From IMG/VR virus record IMGVR_UViG_3300048839_001225, positions 1 to 23,554 of that record: DNA of 23,554 nucleotides. The stretch is one strand, 5' to 3'. Position numbers and translations under genes: made by a program. Source of the DNA: a virus. The notes under the pieces are model-generated. The model was not told the DNA's origin and did not search any database. It saw only the letters and a list, made by a program, of their open reading frames with translations. This document shows positions 6,284 through 14,017 of this stretch, piece after piece; position 1 is the stretch's first letter, and each line of letters begins with the position of its first letter.

Positions 6284-6463
6284 TCAACGCGTCATCAGCC
6301 ATCCGGCGATCAGGACCTGGCCCAGGCCCGAGAGGCTGTTGCCCAGCCAGACCGCGCCCGCGATCGCGATAAAGTCCCCCCAGCTCAGCACGCCCCTGGT
6401 TTTGACCTTGAGGGCATAGCGCGGCCACTGGATCGAGAGATGGCGTTCGGTCGGCTCGTTCAT
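6284..6463 (-). CDS. Small membrane protein (59 aa), holin candidate
   Basis: An ATG at 6463 opens a 59-residue frame (MNEPTERHLSIQWPRYALKV) ending at 6284, with strongly G/C-biased third positions like its neighbours. Residues about 30-57 form one long hydrophobic segment, or a tight hairpin (DFIAIAGAVWLGNSL, then GLGQVLIAGWLM), preceded by a basic amphipathic N-terminus. This is compatible with a small holin or other phage membrane protein. The ribosome site is weak (GGGG about 1 nt before ATG). It stands alone between the tail operon and attP. The function is not established by sequence alone. Confidence 0.55.
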   Translation of the reverse strand: MNEPTERHLSIQWPRYALKVKTRGVLSWGDFIAIAGAVWLGNSLSGLGQVLIAGWLMTR

Positions 6464-6807
6464 GCCCCAGTCTAGAGGCGGCGGGGTGTTCCGGCCCCCA
6501 CGGAGCCGCGATTCAGCCTACCGGGCTGACAGAAACCACCGGAACGGGTGGTGTTGTCAAAGGCCGGTTGATAACTTCGGGAATTTGTAAACCGGCCTCC
6601 CTCGGTCCGAGCCCGCAGGATCTGTTCTGCCGCGTCTCAGGAGCCGGAGGACTTTGGGGCCCGGGTCGACCGGCTCGGGGACCGCCCAGGCCCGGGAAAC
6701 CGGCTCCCGCCGCAGCGGATCGCTCATCTCGATCGGCGTCAGGCGTCGGGGGACCCGGCGGGCGTCGACCCACTAGACCAGGCCGATCTTTTCGGCTCGC
6801 AGGTCTA
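6464..6807. other. Non-coding region after the tail operon with three hairpins
   Basis: No coding-like frame is seen in these 344 nt. Three successive inverted repeats occur: TCAGCC/GGCTGA (6513-6529), ACCACC/GGTGGT (6535-6552) and a 9-bp AGGCCGGTT/AACCGGCCT stem with a 20-nt loop (6561-6598). They lie downstream of the last tail gene, so one is probably the late-operon terminator. They may also be recombination or regulatory sites. Confidence 0.55.
6535..6552 (-). terminator. Possible weak terminator after tail operon
   Basis: A 6-bp stem ACCACC/GGTGGT with a 6-nt loop is followed on the minus strand by TTCTGT. The stem is short and the T-run poor, so intrinsic termination is only a possibility. 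Confidence 0.35.
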
Positions 6808-7671
6808 TCAGAGGCCCGTGGGCATCGGCCCGCCGACCGATCGCTTGCCGCCGCCGATCGGGGTGTAGGCGCTGACCGTGTGCCGGGCTGCGTCGTAGAC
6901 CAGTGCGTTCAAATGCTCGGGTCCGGCGATATGCGTCGTGGCCCCGAAGTTCGTGATCGGCTTGCGGCTCCTGGTCAGGTCGATGCGGCTCCGGTAGCGC
7001 CGGACGACCGGGATGGTTGTGCAGTTGCGGACCTCAAGCTCGGCCTCTGGGTGGTGCATATTGATCTCGAGCGCCGGCGCGTCGTCGTCCTCCGGGTCGA
7101 TGTCGACGATGATCCGGCACCGGCCGTAGGCGTGGATCACGCCGGATCGGCGGACCTCGGCCACGCCCCCCCAGATCTCGAGCTTGGTGATGTCCGTCGC
7201 GTTGTAGCCGAAGTAACTCTGCCCGCCCATCTGCAGGACATTGGTCACGACGCCGGCGTTCTCGACGGTCAGCTGCCCGCCGACCAGCTCGTAGTTGGCG
7301 ACGGTGCCGCCGAGCTGGTGGAACCCGCCGCCCGCGCCCTTGTCGACCGAGACCCGGGTCGCGGCCCCCTGCCAGTGGAAGGTGCCCGAGCCGCCGTGGT
7401 CGATGATCTGCGGAGTCGAGCCCTGGTCACAGTCGAACTTGACCGGCGCCGACGCGGTCCCGAGGTCGCCGGTCCGCGCGGGCGCGACCTTGAACTGGTT
7501 CGGCCCGTCGGTCAGGCTGGACCAGTCGACATTGGAGACGATCGGCTCGCCGCCGCCTTGGACGGTGAGGTCGGCCCCGTCGGCGAACCCGGATCCGGCC
7601 GTGCCGTTGGCGATCTTCCAGTTGCCGACCGCCATCGAGGTCGCGTTGATGTCAAGGAACTCCGCAGCCAT
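6808..7671 (-). CDS. Beta-helix-like tail appendage protein
   Basis: A 287-residue protein starting MAAEFLDINATSMAVG, 3 nt after the previous stop. The middle (about 85-200) has many short Val/Gly/Asn-rich strands of similar spacing (ANYELVGGQLTVENAGVV; KLEIWGGVAEVRRSGVIHAY), typical of right-handed beta-solenoids in phage tail spikes and fibres. No signal peptide, membrane segment or recognised catalytic motif is seen. It is the last gene of the tail module, where host-binding proteins are usually found. Function as an appendage is inferred from fold pattern and location; I do not recognise a named family. Confidence 0.75.
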   Translation of the reverse strand: MAAEFLDINATSMAVGNWKIANGTAGSGFADGADLTVQGGGEPIVSNVDWSSLTDGPNQFKVAPARTGDLGTASAPVKFDCDQGSTPQIIDHGGSGTFHWQGAATRVSVDKGAGGGFHQLGGTVANYELVGGQLTVENAGVVTNVLQMGGQSYFGYNATDITKLEIWGGVAEVRRSGVIHAYGRCRIIVDIDPEDDDAPALEINMHHPEAELEVRNCTTIPVVRRYRSRIDLTRSRKPITNFGATTHIAGPEHLNALVYDAARHTVSAYTPIGGGKRSVGGPMPTGL

Positions 7672-7674
7672 GGT

Positions 7675-8001
7675 CTACTCCCGATCGGTGAACAGGACGA
7701 CCAGGCGGCACCGCTTGCCGGCCTGGGTCGATGCGGGCCTGATGAACAGGTGACCGGTGTCCCGCAGGTCCACCGGGCCGACGATCGCTCGGGTCGAGGG
7801 GTCGACCGCTACGGGCGTCCCGAACTCCACGGCCGAGGCCGGATCGGCGCCGAGGCTCCGGCGGACGGCCAGGGACATCGTGGTCGGGTCGGCGCCGAGG
7901 CTGAGGGCCTGGAAGCTCCCGTAGTTGGCGTTGAGCGGCACCGGGATCGCCAGCGTGCTGGCCAGGCCCAGGTCGATCTCGTAATAGCTGGTCATCTTCA
8001 T
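7675..8001 (-). CDS. Small tail-module protein (108 aa)
   Basis: Start chosen at 8001 (MKMTSYYEIDLGLA) because AGAGGA lies 5 nt upstream and the start falls just after the previous stop. The longer open frame upstream is an Arg/Pro-rich shadow of the neighbour. The protein is beta-rich with a short internal repeat (LGADPTT and LGADPAS) and ends in a strand pattern RCRLVVLFTDRE. It is probably a virion or tail-tip component by context. I do not recognise it. Confidence 0.7.
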   Translation of the reverse strand: MKMTSYYEIDLGLASTLAIPVPLNANYGSFQALSLGADPTTMSLAVRRSLGADPASAVEFGTPVAVDPSTRAIVGPVDLRDTGHLFIRPASTQAGKRCRLVVLFTDRE

Positions 8002-8011
8002 CTGGGTCCTC

Positions 8012-8755
8012 TCATCCGCAGCATCCGGGGCGTCGGAGCGGGTCTCGGGCCATGAACTCAGCGACGCCGTCGGGCGCCGCCGCGGCCGCGGGGTAGTCCG
8101 AACAGCGGAACCCGCTGTCGTCGCCAATGAAATCCGCCAAAAGGACCTGGGGGCTGAGCGTCGTCGAGCCTCGCGTCGACTGGGGCGACCCGCCCGCGGC
8201 CGTGAAAATGGACTCCCAGACGATCGAGGTCGGCGAGGAGACCAGCGTCCCCGTGAACCCCGGCGGCGGGGGATCCTGGCACGCGACGGTGTCGCCGAGC
8301 ATCGTCCAGTGCGGGCCGGGCGCGCCGATGAGGTTGGCGTTGTCCGTGGTCGCCCGCATCTGCGGCGCGTTCGCCAGGCCGAGGCTGGTGTCGGTCCGGG
8401 CCGCGAACGACCGGGCCCAGATCATCGGGCTGACCGGGACGGCGAAGGCCTGGACCACCGAGCCGAACCCGACCTGGTCGTGGCCGGCGAGGCCGTATCG
8501 CGCGATGATCGCGGCCTCGGTGAGGGCGGCGGGGTCCGCTGAGAGGGCGTAGCCGAAGATGCCGTGCCCGGCGCCGGGCGGCAGACCGCCGAGCTCCATG
8601 AGCCAATCGTGGTACTCGGCGGACCAGGCGACGACCTGCCATCTGGTCCGGACCGAGGCGTGCCAGCTCGGCGGCTGGCCGGCCTCGCAGGACGGGAACG
8701 AGACCTCGGTCCAGCAGGGCCCGATGTCGCAGCAGCAGGCGCGGCGGGCGTCCAT
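8012..8755 (-). CDS. Tail-module protein with terminal Cys clusters (247 aa)
   Basis: I choose ATG at 8755 (MDARRACCCDIGPC) rather than one 15 nt upstream. It forms a TGATG overlap with the previous gene, as elsewhere in this operon, and GGGGGA lies 5 nt before it. Cysteines cluster at the N-terminus (CCCDIGPC, then C22-region FPSCEAG) and at the extreme C-terminus (RRPGCCG). The middle is rich in Trp, Gly and Ala (WSAEYHDWLMELGG). Paired Cys clusters at both ends could bind metal or form disulfides in the virion. It is probably a tail-tip or baseplate component by position. Family not recognised. Confidence 0.75.
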   Translation of the reverse strand: MDARRACCCDIGPCWTEVSFPSCEAGQPPSWHASVRTRWQVVAWSAEYHDWLMELGGLPPGAGHGIFGYALSADPAALTEAAIIARYGLAGHDQVGFGSVVQAFAVPVSPMIWARSFAARTDTSLGLANAPQMRATTDNANLIGAPGPHWTMLGDTVACQDPPPPGFTGTLVSSPTSIVWESIFTAAGGSPQSTRGSTTLSPQVLLADFIGDDSGFRCSDYPAAAAAPDGVAEFMARDPLRRPGCCG

Positions 8756-9654
8756 CAGCTTCCCCCGCATTCGCCGTCAACGGCCTGGGGCGTGGAGGTG
8801 ATGTACCAGGCGCCCTCGATCAGCGAGAGCAGGACCGGGGCCCCAATGCGCAGCGGGACGGGATCGAACCCCTGCAGGTTTTCCCGGGCGATGCCGGACC
8901 AGAGGTGCGTCGCGTCCCCGCCTTCGAGCGGGTTGGTCGCGAGTAACGGCTCGAACCCGGTCATCGCCGCCCAGAGGTCCGGGTCGGGGTCGCCGACCGC
9001 CCGGACGCACTCGTATTCCCAGCGGTCCGTGGCCAGCGGGGCGACGCCGACGATGATCGCCCGCATCATGCCCCCGAATCCGAACTCGGCGAGCCCGCCT
9101 CCGTTGGGGTCGCCCTCGGCCAGCCCGCCGCCGCCGAGCAGGGCGTAGGCCCACTGGGTGCCCTCCCCGGGTCGGCGGTAGACCTGCCGCATCTCGCCGG
9201 GGGTGGGGCTCGATATTACGGCCCAGGCCTCGATCTCCGAGAGGCCCAGGTAGCGGTCCCCGGGGTCCTGGACCTGGACCCGGACCGGCGTCATGCCGGC
9301 GATCAGGACCGGGCCGACGCCGCCGGCCTCGATTTGCTGCTGGGCGATGACGATGGGCGCGCCCGCGTTGTCCGCGTCGGCGGGCTCGAGAGCCAGGCAG
9401 AGGTGGGTGAGGAACTGGCCGAGTTGCTCCTCGGGGTCGACCGCCGCGCTCGTCGCGCGGGCCACGCCGTAGGCCGGGATGGGCATCTGGGTGGGATTTC
9501 GGGCCAGGACGATCGTCCCTGAGACCTCGAACCCCAGCGGGGTGCGGCTCCCGGGGTAGGCGGCGGGGCCGACGGCGGCCAGATCAATCAGGCGGTTCTG
9601 TAGTGACGCCGGGATGGCGATCGGCTGGCCGGGATGGACTTTTGGCCACGGCAT
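8755..9654 (-). CDS. Tail-module structural protein (299 aa)
   Basis: It starts at 9654 (MPWPKVHPGQPIAIPAS) with a 1-nt TGATG overlap. The N-terminal pattern GQP.AIPAS..NRLIDLAA recurs in phage virion proteins of GC-rich hosts as I recall them, and may be a virion-attachment helix. The remainder is beta-rich with a Gly-rich stretch (ALLGGGGLAEGDPNGGG). It has no signal or membrane segment and no enzymatic motif. Located between the gene after the tape measure and the Cys-cluster protein, it is probably part of the tail tip. The specific role is unknown. Confidence 0.76.
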   Translation of the reverse strand: MPWPKVHPGQPIAIPASLQNRLIDLAAVGPAAYPGSRTPLGFEVSGTIVLARNPTQMPIPAYGVARATSAAVDPEEQLGQFLTHLCLALEPADADNAGAPIVIAQQQIEAGGVGPVLIAGMTPVRVQVQDPGDRYLGLSEIEAWAVISSPTPGEMRQVYRRPGEGTQWAYALLGGGGLAEGDPNGGGLAEFGFGGMMRAIIVGVAPLATDRWEYECVRAVGDPDPDLWAAMTGFEPLLATNPLEGGDATHLWSGIARENLQGFDPVPLRIGAPVLLSLIEGAWYITSTPQAVDGECGGS

Positions 9655-10469
9655 CAGACCCCCAGGTCGCCCCAGGCGACGAACTCATAGAGCCGATGGA
9701 CGAAGTACCAGCCCGCACGCGCGACGACGATGCCCAGGGCGTCGTCGAAGTCGGCGGTTGGGCTGATCTCGAGAAAGTCCCAGCCCGCGACATCAGCGCT
9801 CATGCCGTCGCCGACCGGGACGCCGGCCTCGTTGCGTCGATAGCCGAACTCGTACCGGGCGGCGTAGCGGCCGGTCGCCTGTTGCTCGATCGAGAGGCCC
9901 TGGAACAGGAGCGTCCCCGCCGGGAAGACCTTAAACGGCTGGGCGTTGACCGTGCCGAACGCGGCGACCAGGTTGCCCAGCAGCCCGTCGATTTCCTGTT
10001 GGCTGAACTCCCGGGTGTAGCCGGTGGTCCAGACCGGGCGGAGCACGGCGGTCCCCTCGGCCTGGCCGTCCTTGTTGACGCGGATGAGCTGGTCGTGGTC
10101 CGGCGCGGGCCCCGCGCCGCCGCTCCGGCCGGAGCTGACGACCGCGTGGGAGCGGTTCATCGTCTCGGTCGTGAGCGTGCCGGCGTAGGAGACGAGGGTG
10201 TTCGTGGGGAGCGCGGTGAACCCCGAGCCCGCGCCGTACCGGGCCTCGCAGTGGTACAGGTGCCGCGGCCCGACCGCGACGACCTCGGTCGCCTCGATCC
10301 CAGAGAGGCTAAACCCGTCGTACTCGGGCGGGGCCTGGAGGCCGACCGCCTCGCGGACCTCAGCGAGACCCTCGTTGGCGGGGTCGGTGGCGATCGCGCG
10401 GTAGAACAGGGAGCCGCCGGCGGGCCCGAACTTGTTCTCGCCGCGTCGGCGGGGATGGACCTCGATCAC
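9654..10469 (-). CDS. Tail protein following the tape measure (271 aa), distal-tail-like position
   Basis: It starts MIEVHPRRRGENKFG at 10469 with an ATGA overlap to the tape measure gene and ends in a TGATG overlap. The conserved-looking stretch includes YTREFSQQEIDGLL, VNAQPFKVFPAGTLLFQG and ARYEFGYRRNEAG, a pattern of a mixed alpha/beta tail protein. In siphoviruses the gene after the tape measure usually encodes the distal tail protein. That role is inferred from synteny only. No catalytic motif is visible. Confidence 0.77.
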   Translation of the reverse strand: MIEVHPRRRGENKFGPAGGSLFYRAIATDPANEGLAEVREAVGLQAPPEYDGFSLSGIEATEVVAVGPRHLYHCEARYGAGSGFTALPTNTLVSYAGTLTTETMNRSHAVVSSGRSGGAGPAPDHDQLIRVNKDGQAEGTAVLRPVWTTGYTREFSQQEIDGLLGNLVAAFGTVNAQPFKVFPAGTLLFQGLSIEQQATGRYAARYEFGYRRNEAGVPVGDGMSADVAGWDFLEISPTADFDDALGIVVARAGWYFVHRLYEFVAWGDLGV

Positions 10470-12235
10470 CGGAATACCCCCTGGTTCTCCGTGTTGCGAG
10501 CGATCTCTCTGACGACGGACTCGATGTTGCCCATCTTGTTGAGGATGCGGTCGTTGGCGACGCCGAACATCGCCTGCAGCGCGGACGAGGCGCTCAGGCT
10601 GCCGACGGCGGCCGAGACGGAGGGGAGGCGGCGGCGATCGCTCTCGGCCTGGGTGGTACGCTCGGCCTCGGTGGAGGCCCGGGCCTCGCGGCCACGAGCC
10701 AGGGACTGCTCCAGCTCGCGGCGGTACTGCTCGATCTCGCGGCGGGCCTCGCGGACAGCGCCGGATTCGCGTGCCTCGGCTTCTCTGGAGAGGTCGGTGA
10801 TCAGGTCCTGGGCCTCGGCCAGGGTGTTGCCCTCCAGCAGCTGGCCGGTCCGCCGGTGGTAGTCGAGCTGGGCCCGGCGGCGATCCTGCTCGGCGACCAC
10901 GGCCTCGGCCTGGTCGGTGTAGTTGAAGAAATCCAGCCAGATCCGCTGGGCTTCGAGGCCGGTGTCGACCGCCATCCGCTTGGCCCGGTCGAAGAGCCCG
11001 GGGACGGCGACCATGCCCTGGGCGATGCTGTCAACGACGCCCTGCCGGGTGTTCTCTCTGCCCGCCATGTCGTCGACCAAGTGGTCAAAGTCCGATCCGA
11101 TCCGCTCGAACTCGCGGAGGAACGCGAGGCGGACGCCGGCGGCCGCGACTTTGGCCGCCGCCTCGATCTGCCCGGCGGCCAGGAGCTGCGTGACCAGGCC
11201 GGCGGTCTCGCCCAGCTCGCGGCCGAGCTCCCGGAACGCGTCTCGGCCGTCTCGGGTGCCGGCGATCGCGCCGACCAGGGCGGCGACCGAGCCCGCGAGG
11301 AGGAGGGCCGGGTTGCTCGCGGCCAGGGCGAGCACGCCCAGGCCCGCGATTGCCGCGCCCGCGGCCGCGACCGCCCCGGCGACCCGGACGGCGCTGTCGA
11401 TAACCTGGGGATTCGTGGCGAGCCAGTCGCGGGTGGAGTCGACCACGCCGTTCAGGGCCTGCAGATACCCGGTGAACCGGCCGATCAGGGAGGAGCCGAT
11501 CGAGGCCCGAAGATCAAAGAGCTCATCATTCAGTCGCCGCATCTGGTTCGCCCAGGCGTCCGAGGTCCGGACGGCGTCGCCGACGGCGCCCTGATCGCCC
11601 ATGACCCTCGCGATGATGCTGGTCCTGGCGACGGCCTTGCTCAGCTCGTCCGCGGCCGCGGTGCTCGCGGCGAGCCCGAGCCGCTGCAGCTCCAGGTCCA
11701 GCGCGGCCTGCTTGATGTTGATGCCGAACCGGTCGAGGACCTCGCCGGATCCGGACAAGGCCGCGATAAACCGGTTTGAGGCTTCGTCGTCGCTCAGATT
11801 GTTGAAGGACGCGAAGTCCAGGCTGAGCTCCGCCATGCGGCGGCTGAGCAGCGAGGCCTGGTCGGCCCCGAACCCCAGGCCGACGAAGAACGACTGAAAA
11901 TTCGCCATGGTCGCCCGGAGCCGGGTGCCAGAACGCCCGACCGCCTCGCCGAGGGCATCGGCAAAGCGGCCGGCCTCGTCCGCCCCCTCGCGGAAGACCA
12001 GGCGGAACCGATTGCGGATCTCCTCGGCGTCGCTGGCGGCCTTGATGCTGATCGCGGCGATGGGGGCGACCGCCGCGCTGCTCGCGGCGAGCATCGAAAC
12101 CCCGAGCGTCCGTGCCGAGGTCCCGAACGCCGCGAGCCGCCGGCGGGCGCTTTCGAGCGTGTGGTTGAGGTGCGAATCCTTGCCGAGGAGCTCGACATAG
12201 GCCTCGCCCGCCCGGATGGCCCGCGAACTCGTCAA
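10466..12235 (-). CDS. Tail tape measure protein
   Basis: A 589-residue protein starting MTSSRAIRAGEAYVELLG. It is long, helical and alanine-rich, with coiled-coil stretches at both ends. Residues about 280-345 form hydrophobic segments (VAGAVAAAGAAIAGLGVLAL; NPALLLAGSVAALVGAIAG), as in most tape measure proteins. The N-terminal part (TLESARRRLAAFG..ARTLG, then SDAEEIRNRFRLVF) is the usual start of phage tape measure families. It sets tail length and is shorter than average, so a short tail is expected. It lies after the chaperone and lipoprotein genes. The identification is firm from composition and position. Confidence 0.92.
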   Translation of the reverse strand: MTSSRAIRAGEAYVELLGKDSHLNHTLESARRRLAAFGTSARTLGVSMLAASSAAVAPIAAISIKAASDAEEIRNRFRLVFREGADEAGRFADALGEAVGRSGTRLRATMANFQSFFVGLGFGADQASLLSRRMAELSLDFASFNNLSDDEASNRFIAALSGSGEVLDRFGINIKQAALDLELQRLGLAASTAAADELSKAVARTSIIARVMGDQGAVGDAVRTSDAWANQMRRLNDELFDLRASIGSSLIGRFTGYLQALNGVVDSTRDWLATNPQVIDSAVRVAGAVAAAGAAIAGLGVLALAASNPALLLAGSVAALVGAIAGTRDGRDAFRELGRELGETAGLVTQLLAAGQIEAAAKVAAAGVRLAFLREFERIGSDFDHLVDDMAGRENTRQGVVDSIAQGMVAVPGLFDRAKRMAVDTGLEAQRIWLDFFNYTDQAEAVVAEQDRRRAQLDYHRRTGQLLEGNTLAEAQDLITDLSREAEARESGAVREARREIEQYRRELEQSLARGREARASTEAERTTQAESDRRRLPSVSAAVGSLSASSALQAMFGVANDRILNKMGNIESVVREIARNTENQGVFR

Positions 12236-12238
12236 CGA

Positions 12239-12907
12239 TCACTCCACGGGGTAGGAGGCGTGGGTCCGGACGAACTGCTTGGTCTTCGCGCTCATCGCGC
12301 CCTGGATCGAGGACCAGGCCTCCCGGGCCCGGGCCGCGTCGGCCACCGAGCTCGCGGCCTGGCTGTCGAACCAGCGATCGAACCCGGCGAGGGCGTCGGA
12401 GACGGACTCCGTGGCCAGGCGGGCCTTGGACCGGGCCCGGGCCGCCGCGGCCCCGCCCAGCAGGATACCGACCAGCCCGGCGATCTCCCCGAACGGCGGG
12501 GGGAGGACGGCGCCGACGCCCTGGGCGATCGCGCCCGCGTTGCTCAGGTGCTGTGAGGCGGTGTCGGTGTAGACCGGCGCGGCCGCGAGGCTGGACTTGG
12601 CGGTCTCGATGCCCCGGTCGAGCCGGTCCAGGAGCTCGCGGCCCTCGTCGACCTTGGCTCGGAGGTTGACGGCGATGGTCGCCAGTTCCCCGCTGCTGGT
12701 CTCCTGGGCGGCCGCCTGGATCTCCGCGAGGCGGGCGTCGACCACCGAGACCTGTTCGGCGATCGCGGCCCGCTCGGCCTCGAGGCGGTCCAGGATCGCC
12801 TGGGCCGCGGCGGTCGCCTCGCCCGGGCTCTGGCCCTCCGGGAGTGTGCAGGCGGTCTGGATCAGAGCCAGGGCGAGGCAGGCGACGAGGCGGAGCGGGC
12901 GGTTCAT
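12239..12907 (-). CDS. Lipoprotein-like coiled-coil membrane protein inside tail operon (222 aa)
   Basis: ATG at 12907 overlaps by 4 nt the stop of the frameshifted chaperone product. The N-terminus (MNRPLRLVACLALALIQTAC) is a signal-like segment ending at C20. The lipobox is imperfect (Q at -3), so lipidation is probable rather than certain. A long coiled coil follows (about 30-110), then a hydrophobic Gly-rich stretch (EIAGLVGILLGGAAAARAR, about 147-165) and an Ala-rich helical C-terminus. It could act at lysis (spanin-like), in superinfection exclusion, or in DNA entry. It sits between chaperone and tape measure, an unusual place for a lipoprotein. Function unknown. Confidence 0.75.
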   Translation of the reverse strand: MNRPLRLVACLALALIQTACTLPEGQSPGEATAAAQAILDRLEAERAAIAEQVSVVDARLAEIQAAAQETSSGELATIAVNLRAKVDEGRELLDRLDRGIETAKSSLAAAPVYTDTASQHLSNAGAIAQGVGAVLPPPFGEIAGLVGILLGGAAAARARSKARLATESVSDALAGFDRWFDSQAASSVADAARAREAWSSIQGAMSAKTKQFVRTHASYPVE

Positions 12908-13580
12908 GGGAGGTCCTCAGGTTTCAGGTCCGCGACGCTGGGCAGGTCCGAGTGCCGGAACGGGTGGAACTCCAGCGGGCTGTATTCGTTGCCGCTGGCG
13001 ATGGTGCTCATGCTGGCGAGCAGGCTGGAGACGAGGTCCCAGTCGTGGCTGCGTCGGGCTTCGGCCATGCAGGCGAGCTGCCCGAAGGTGAAGGGTCCGG
13101 GGTGGACCCCGACGATCCCCGCGAATCCCCAGAGGGCCCCCCAGAGCTGAGCCGGGCCAGGACCTGGTCCATCAGCCGGGTCAGCTCCTCGTCGCTCGGT
13201 CCGGCGAGACGGGTCATCGCGAGGGTCGTCGCCCGGTCGAGCGTCTCCTGGCTCGCACGGGCGATCCGGCTCGCGGCCCCGTTCGTCAGGCCGTCGAAAA
13301 AAGAGGCGATCCCCTCGATGACCGCCTGGCAGAGGTCGCCGATCACCGGGCCGACCGCCCGGGCGTAGTCCGCGGGCTCGTCCCCGGCCTCGGTGAGCAG
13401 GTAGGCGAGCTTGACGAGCATGACCGGGTCGGTCCTGAGCCTGGTGACCAGCTGGCCGGTGTAGATCTCCATGAGGTCGACGCCGAGCTCGTCCCGGGCC
13501 CGCTCCATCAGGGCGGTGTCGAGGCGGACCCGGCGGAGCACGCCCTGCCCGTCGGTGAAGGTGGAGGGGATGCGGGTCAT
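12904..13580 (-). CDS. Tail assembly chaperone, long form made by -1 ribosomal frameshift
   Basis: A G6 run on the coding strand (13142-13137) follows codon 146. A -1 slip there leaves the short frame and opens a frame of 77 more codons ending at TGA 12906-12904, overlapping the next start as ATGA. The extension begins ALWGFAGIVGVHPGPF, then QLACMAEARRSHDWDLVSSL and EYSPLEFHPF. This is the usual pattern of the second half of siphovirus tail assembly chaperones (gpG/gpGT type). The fusion would be 225 residues. Two products, before and after the shift, normally cooperate to load the tape measure with tube protein. A genuine sequence error instead of programmed slippage is the alternative. Confidence 0.8.
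13008..13580 (-). CDS. Tail assembly chaperone, short (unshifted) form
   Basis: A 190-residue frame starting MTRIPSTFTDGQGVLR, with a TGATG overlap to the tail tube gene. It is helical up to about residue 147. After the G6 run it becomes a Ser/Pro/Gly tail (SSGGPSGDSRGSSG) that looks unevolved. It lies between tail tube and tape measure, the conserved place for the gpG-type chaperone. The real functional C-terminus after the slip site is in the -1 frame. Confidence 0.8.
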   Translation of the reverse strand: MTRIPSTFTDGQGVLRRVRLDTALMERARDELGVDLMEIYTGQLVTRLRTDPVMLVKLAYLLTEAGDEPADYARAVGPVIGDLCQAVIEGIASFFDGLTNGAASRIARASQETLDRATTLAMTRLAGPSDEELTRLMDQVLARLSSGGPSGDSRGSSGSTPDPSPSGSSPAWPKPDAATTGTSSPACSPA

Positions 13581-14008
13581 CAGGTCGGGTCCTTCCAGGC
13601 GGGGGCGGTGGCCGACGGCGCGGGGACGATCTCGATCGTGGTCATCTGGATGTCACCCCGGTTCTTGGTCTCGTCAAACTTGGTCAAAACGCCGTCGAAG
13701 ACCCAGCCAGCGCCGGTGCTGACGGTGTCGAGCGCGCGGTACCCGATCGTGGTCCGGGCCTCGAACGAGGCCTGGAGGGCCTGGTACTGGGTGTCCGCGG
13801 TGTCCGTCGGGATCTGGCCGGAGATGACCAGGTCGATCGGGCCGGGGATGTAGACATTGACGCTTTCGGAGGCCGAGGCGTCCTGCTTGGCGGCCTCGGA
13901 GGTGATGGACAGATCCCTCTTGAGGGTGACGGCGTTCCAGCCGCCGTTACCGCCGACGCCGTCGGCCTGGATCTCGAGACTTCCGACGCGACCGGATTTA
14001 CGGGCCAT
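13580..14008 (-). CDS. Major tail tube protein
   Basis: A 142-residue protein starting MARKSGRVGSLEIQADG. It is beta-rich with a pattern seen in siphovirus tail tube subunits: an N-terminal strand, an insertion segment (LVISGQIPTDTADTQY), YQALQASFEARTTIGYRAL, and C-terminal strands (GAGWVFDGVLTKFD; IQMTTIEIVPA). It is directly followed by the chaperone and tape measure genes, the conserved tail order. Length is typical of TP901-1/HK97-type tube proteins. It would form hexameric rings stacked along the tape measure. Confidence 0.85.
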   Translation of the reverse strand: MARKSGRVGSLEIQADGVGGNGGWNAVTLKRDLSITSEAAKQDASASESVNVYIPGPIDLVISGQIPTDTADTQYQALQASFEARTTIGYRALDTVSTGAGWVFDGVLTKFDETKNRGDIQMTTIEIVPAPSATAPAWKDPT

Positions 14009-14017
14009 GGGGTGCTC

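Noticed and set aside
6200-6290. Complete tRNA gene
   Set aside because: The 5' acceptor strand and D-arm do not occur upstream of the anticodon arm, so it is only a 3' half, read as attP.
5967-6607. Repeated CCTCGGTC octamers (5967, 6157, 6600) as integrase arm sites
   Set aside because: Similar CTCGGTC strings are common through this GC-rich genome, so three copies are not significant by eye.
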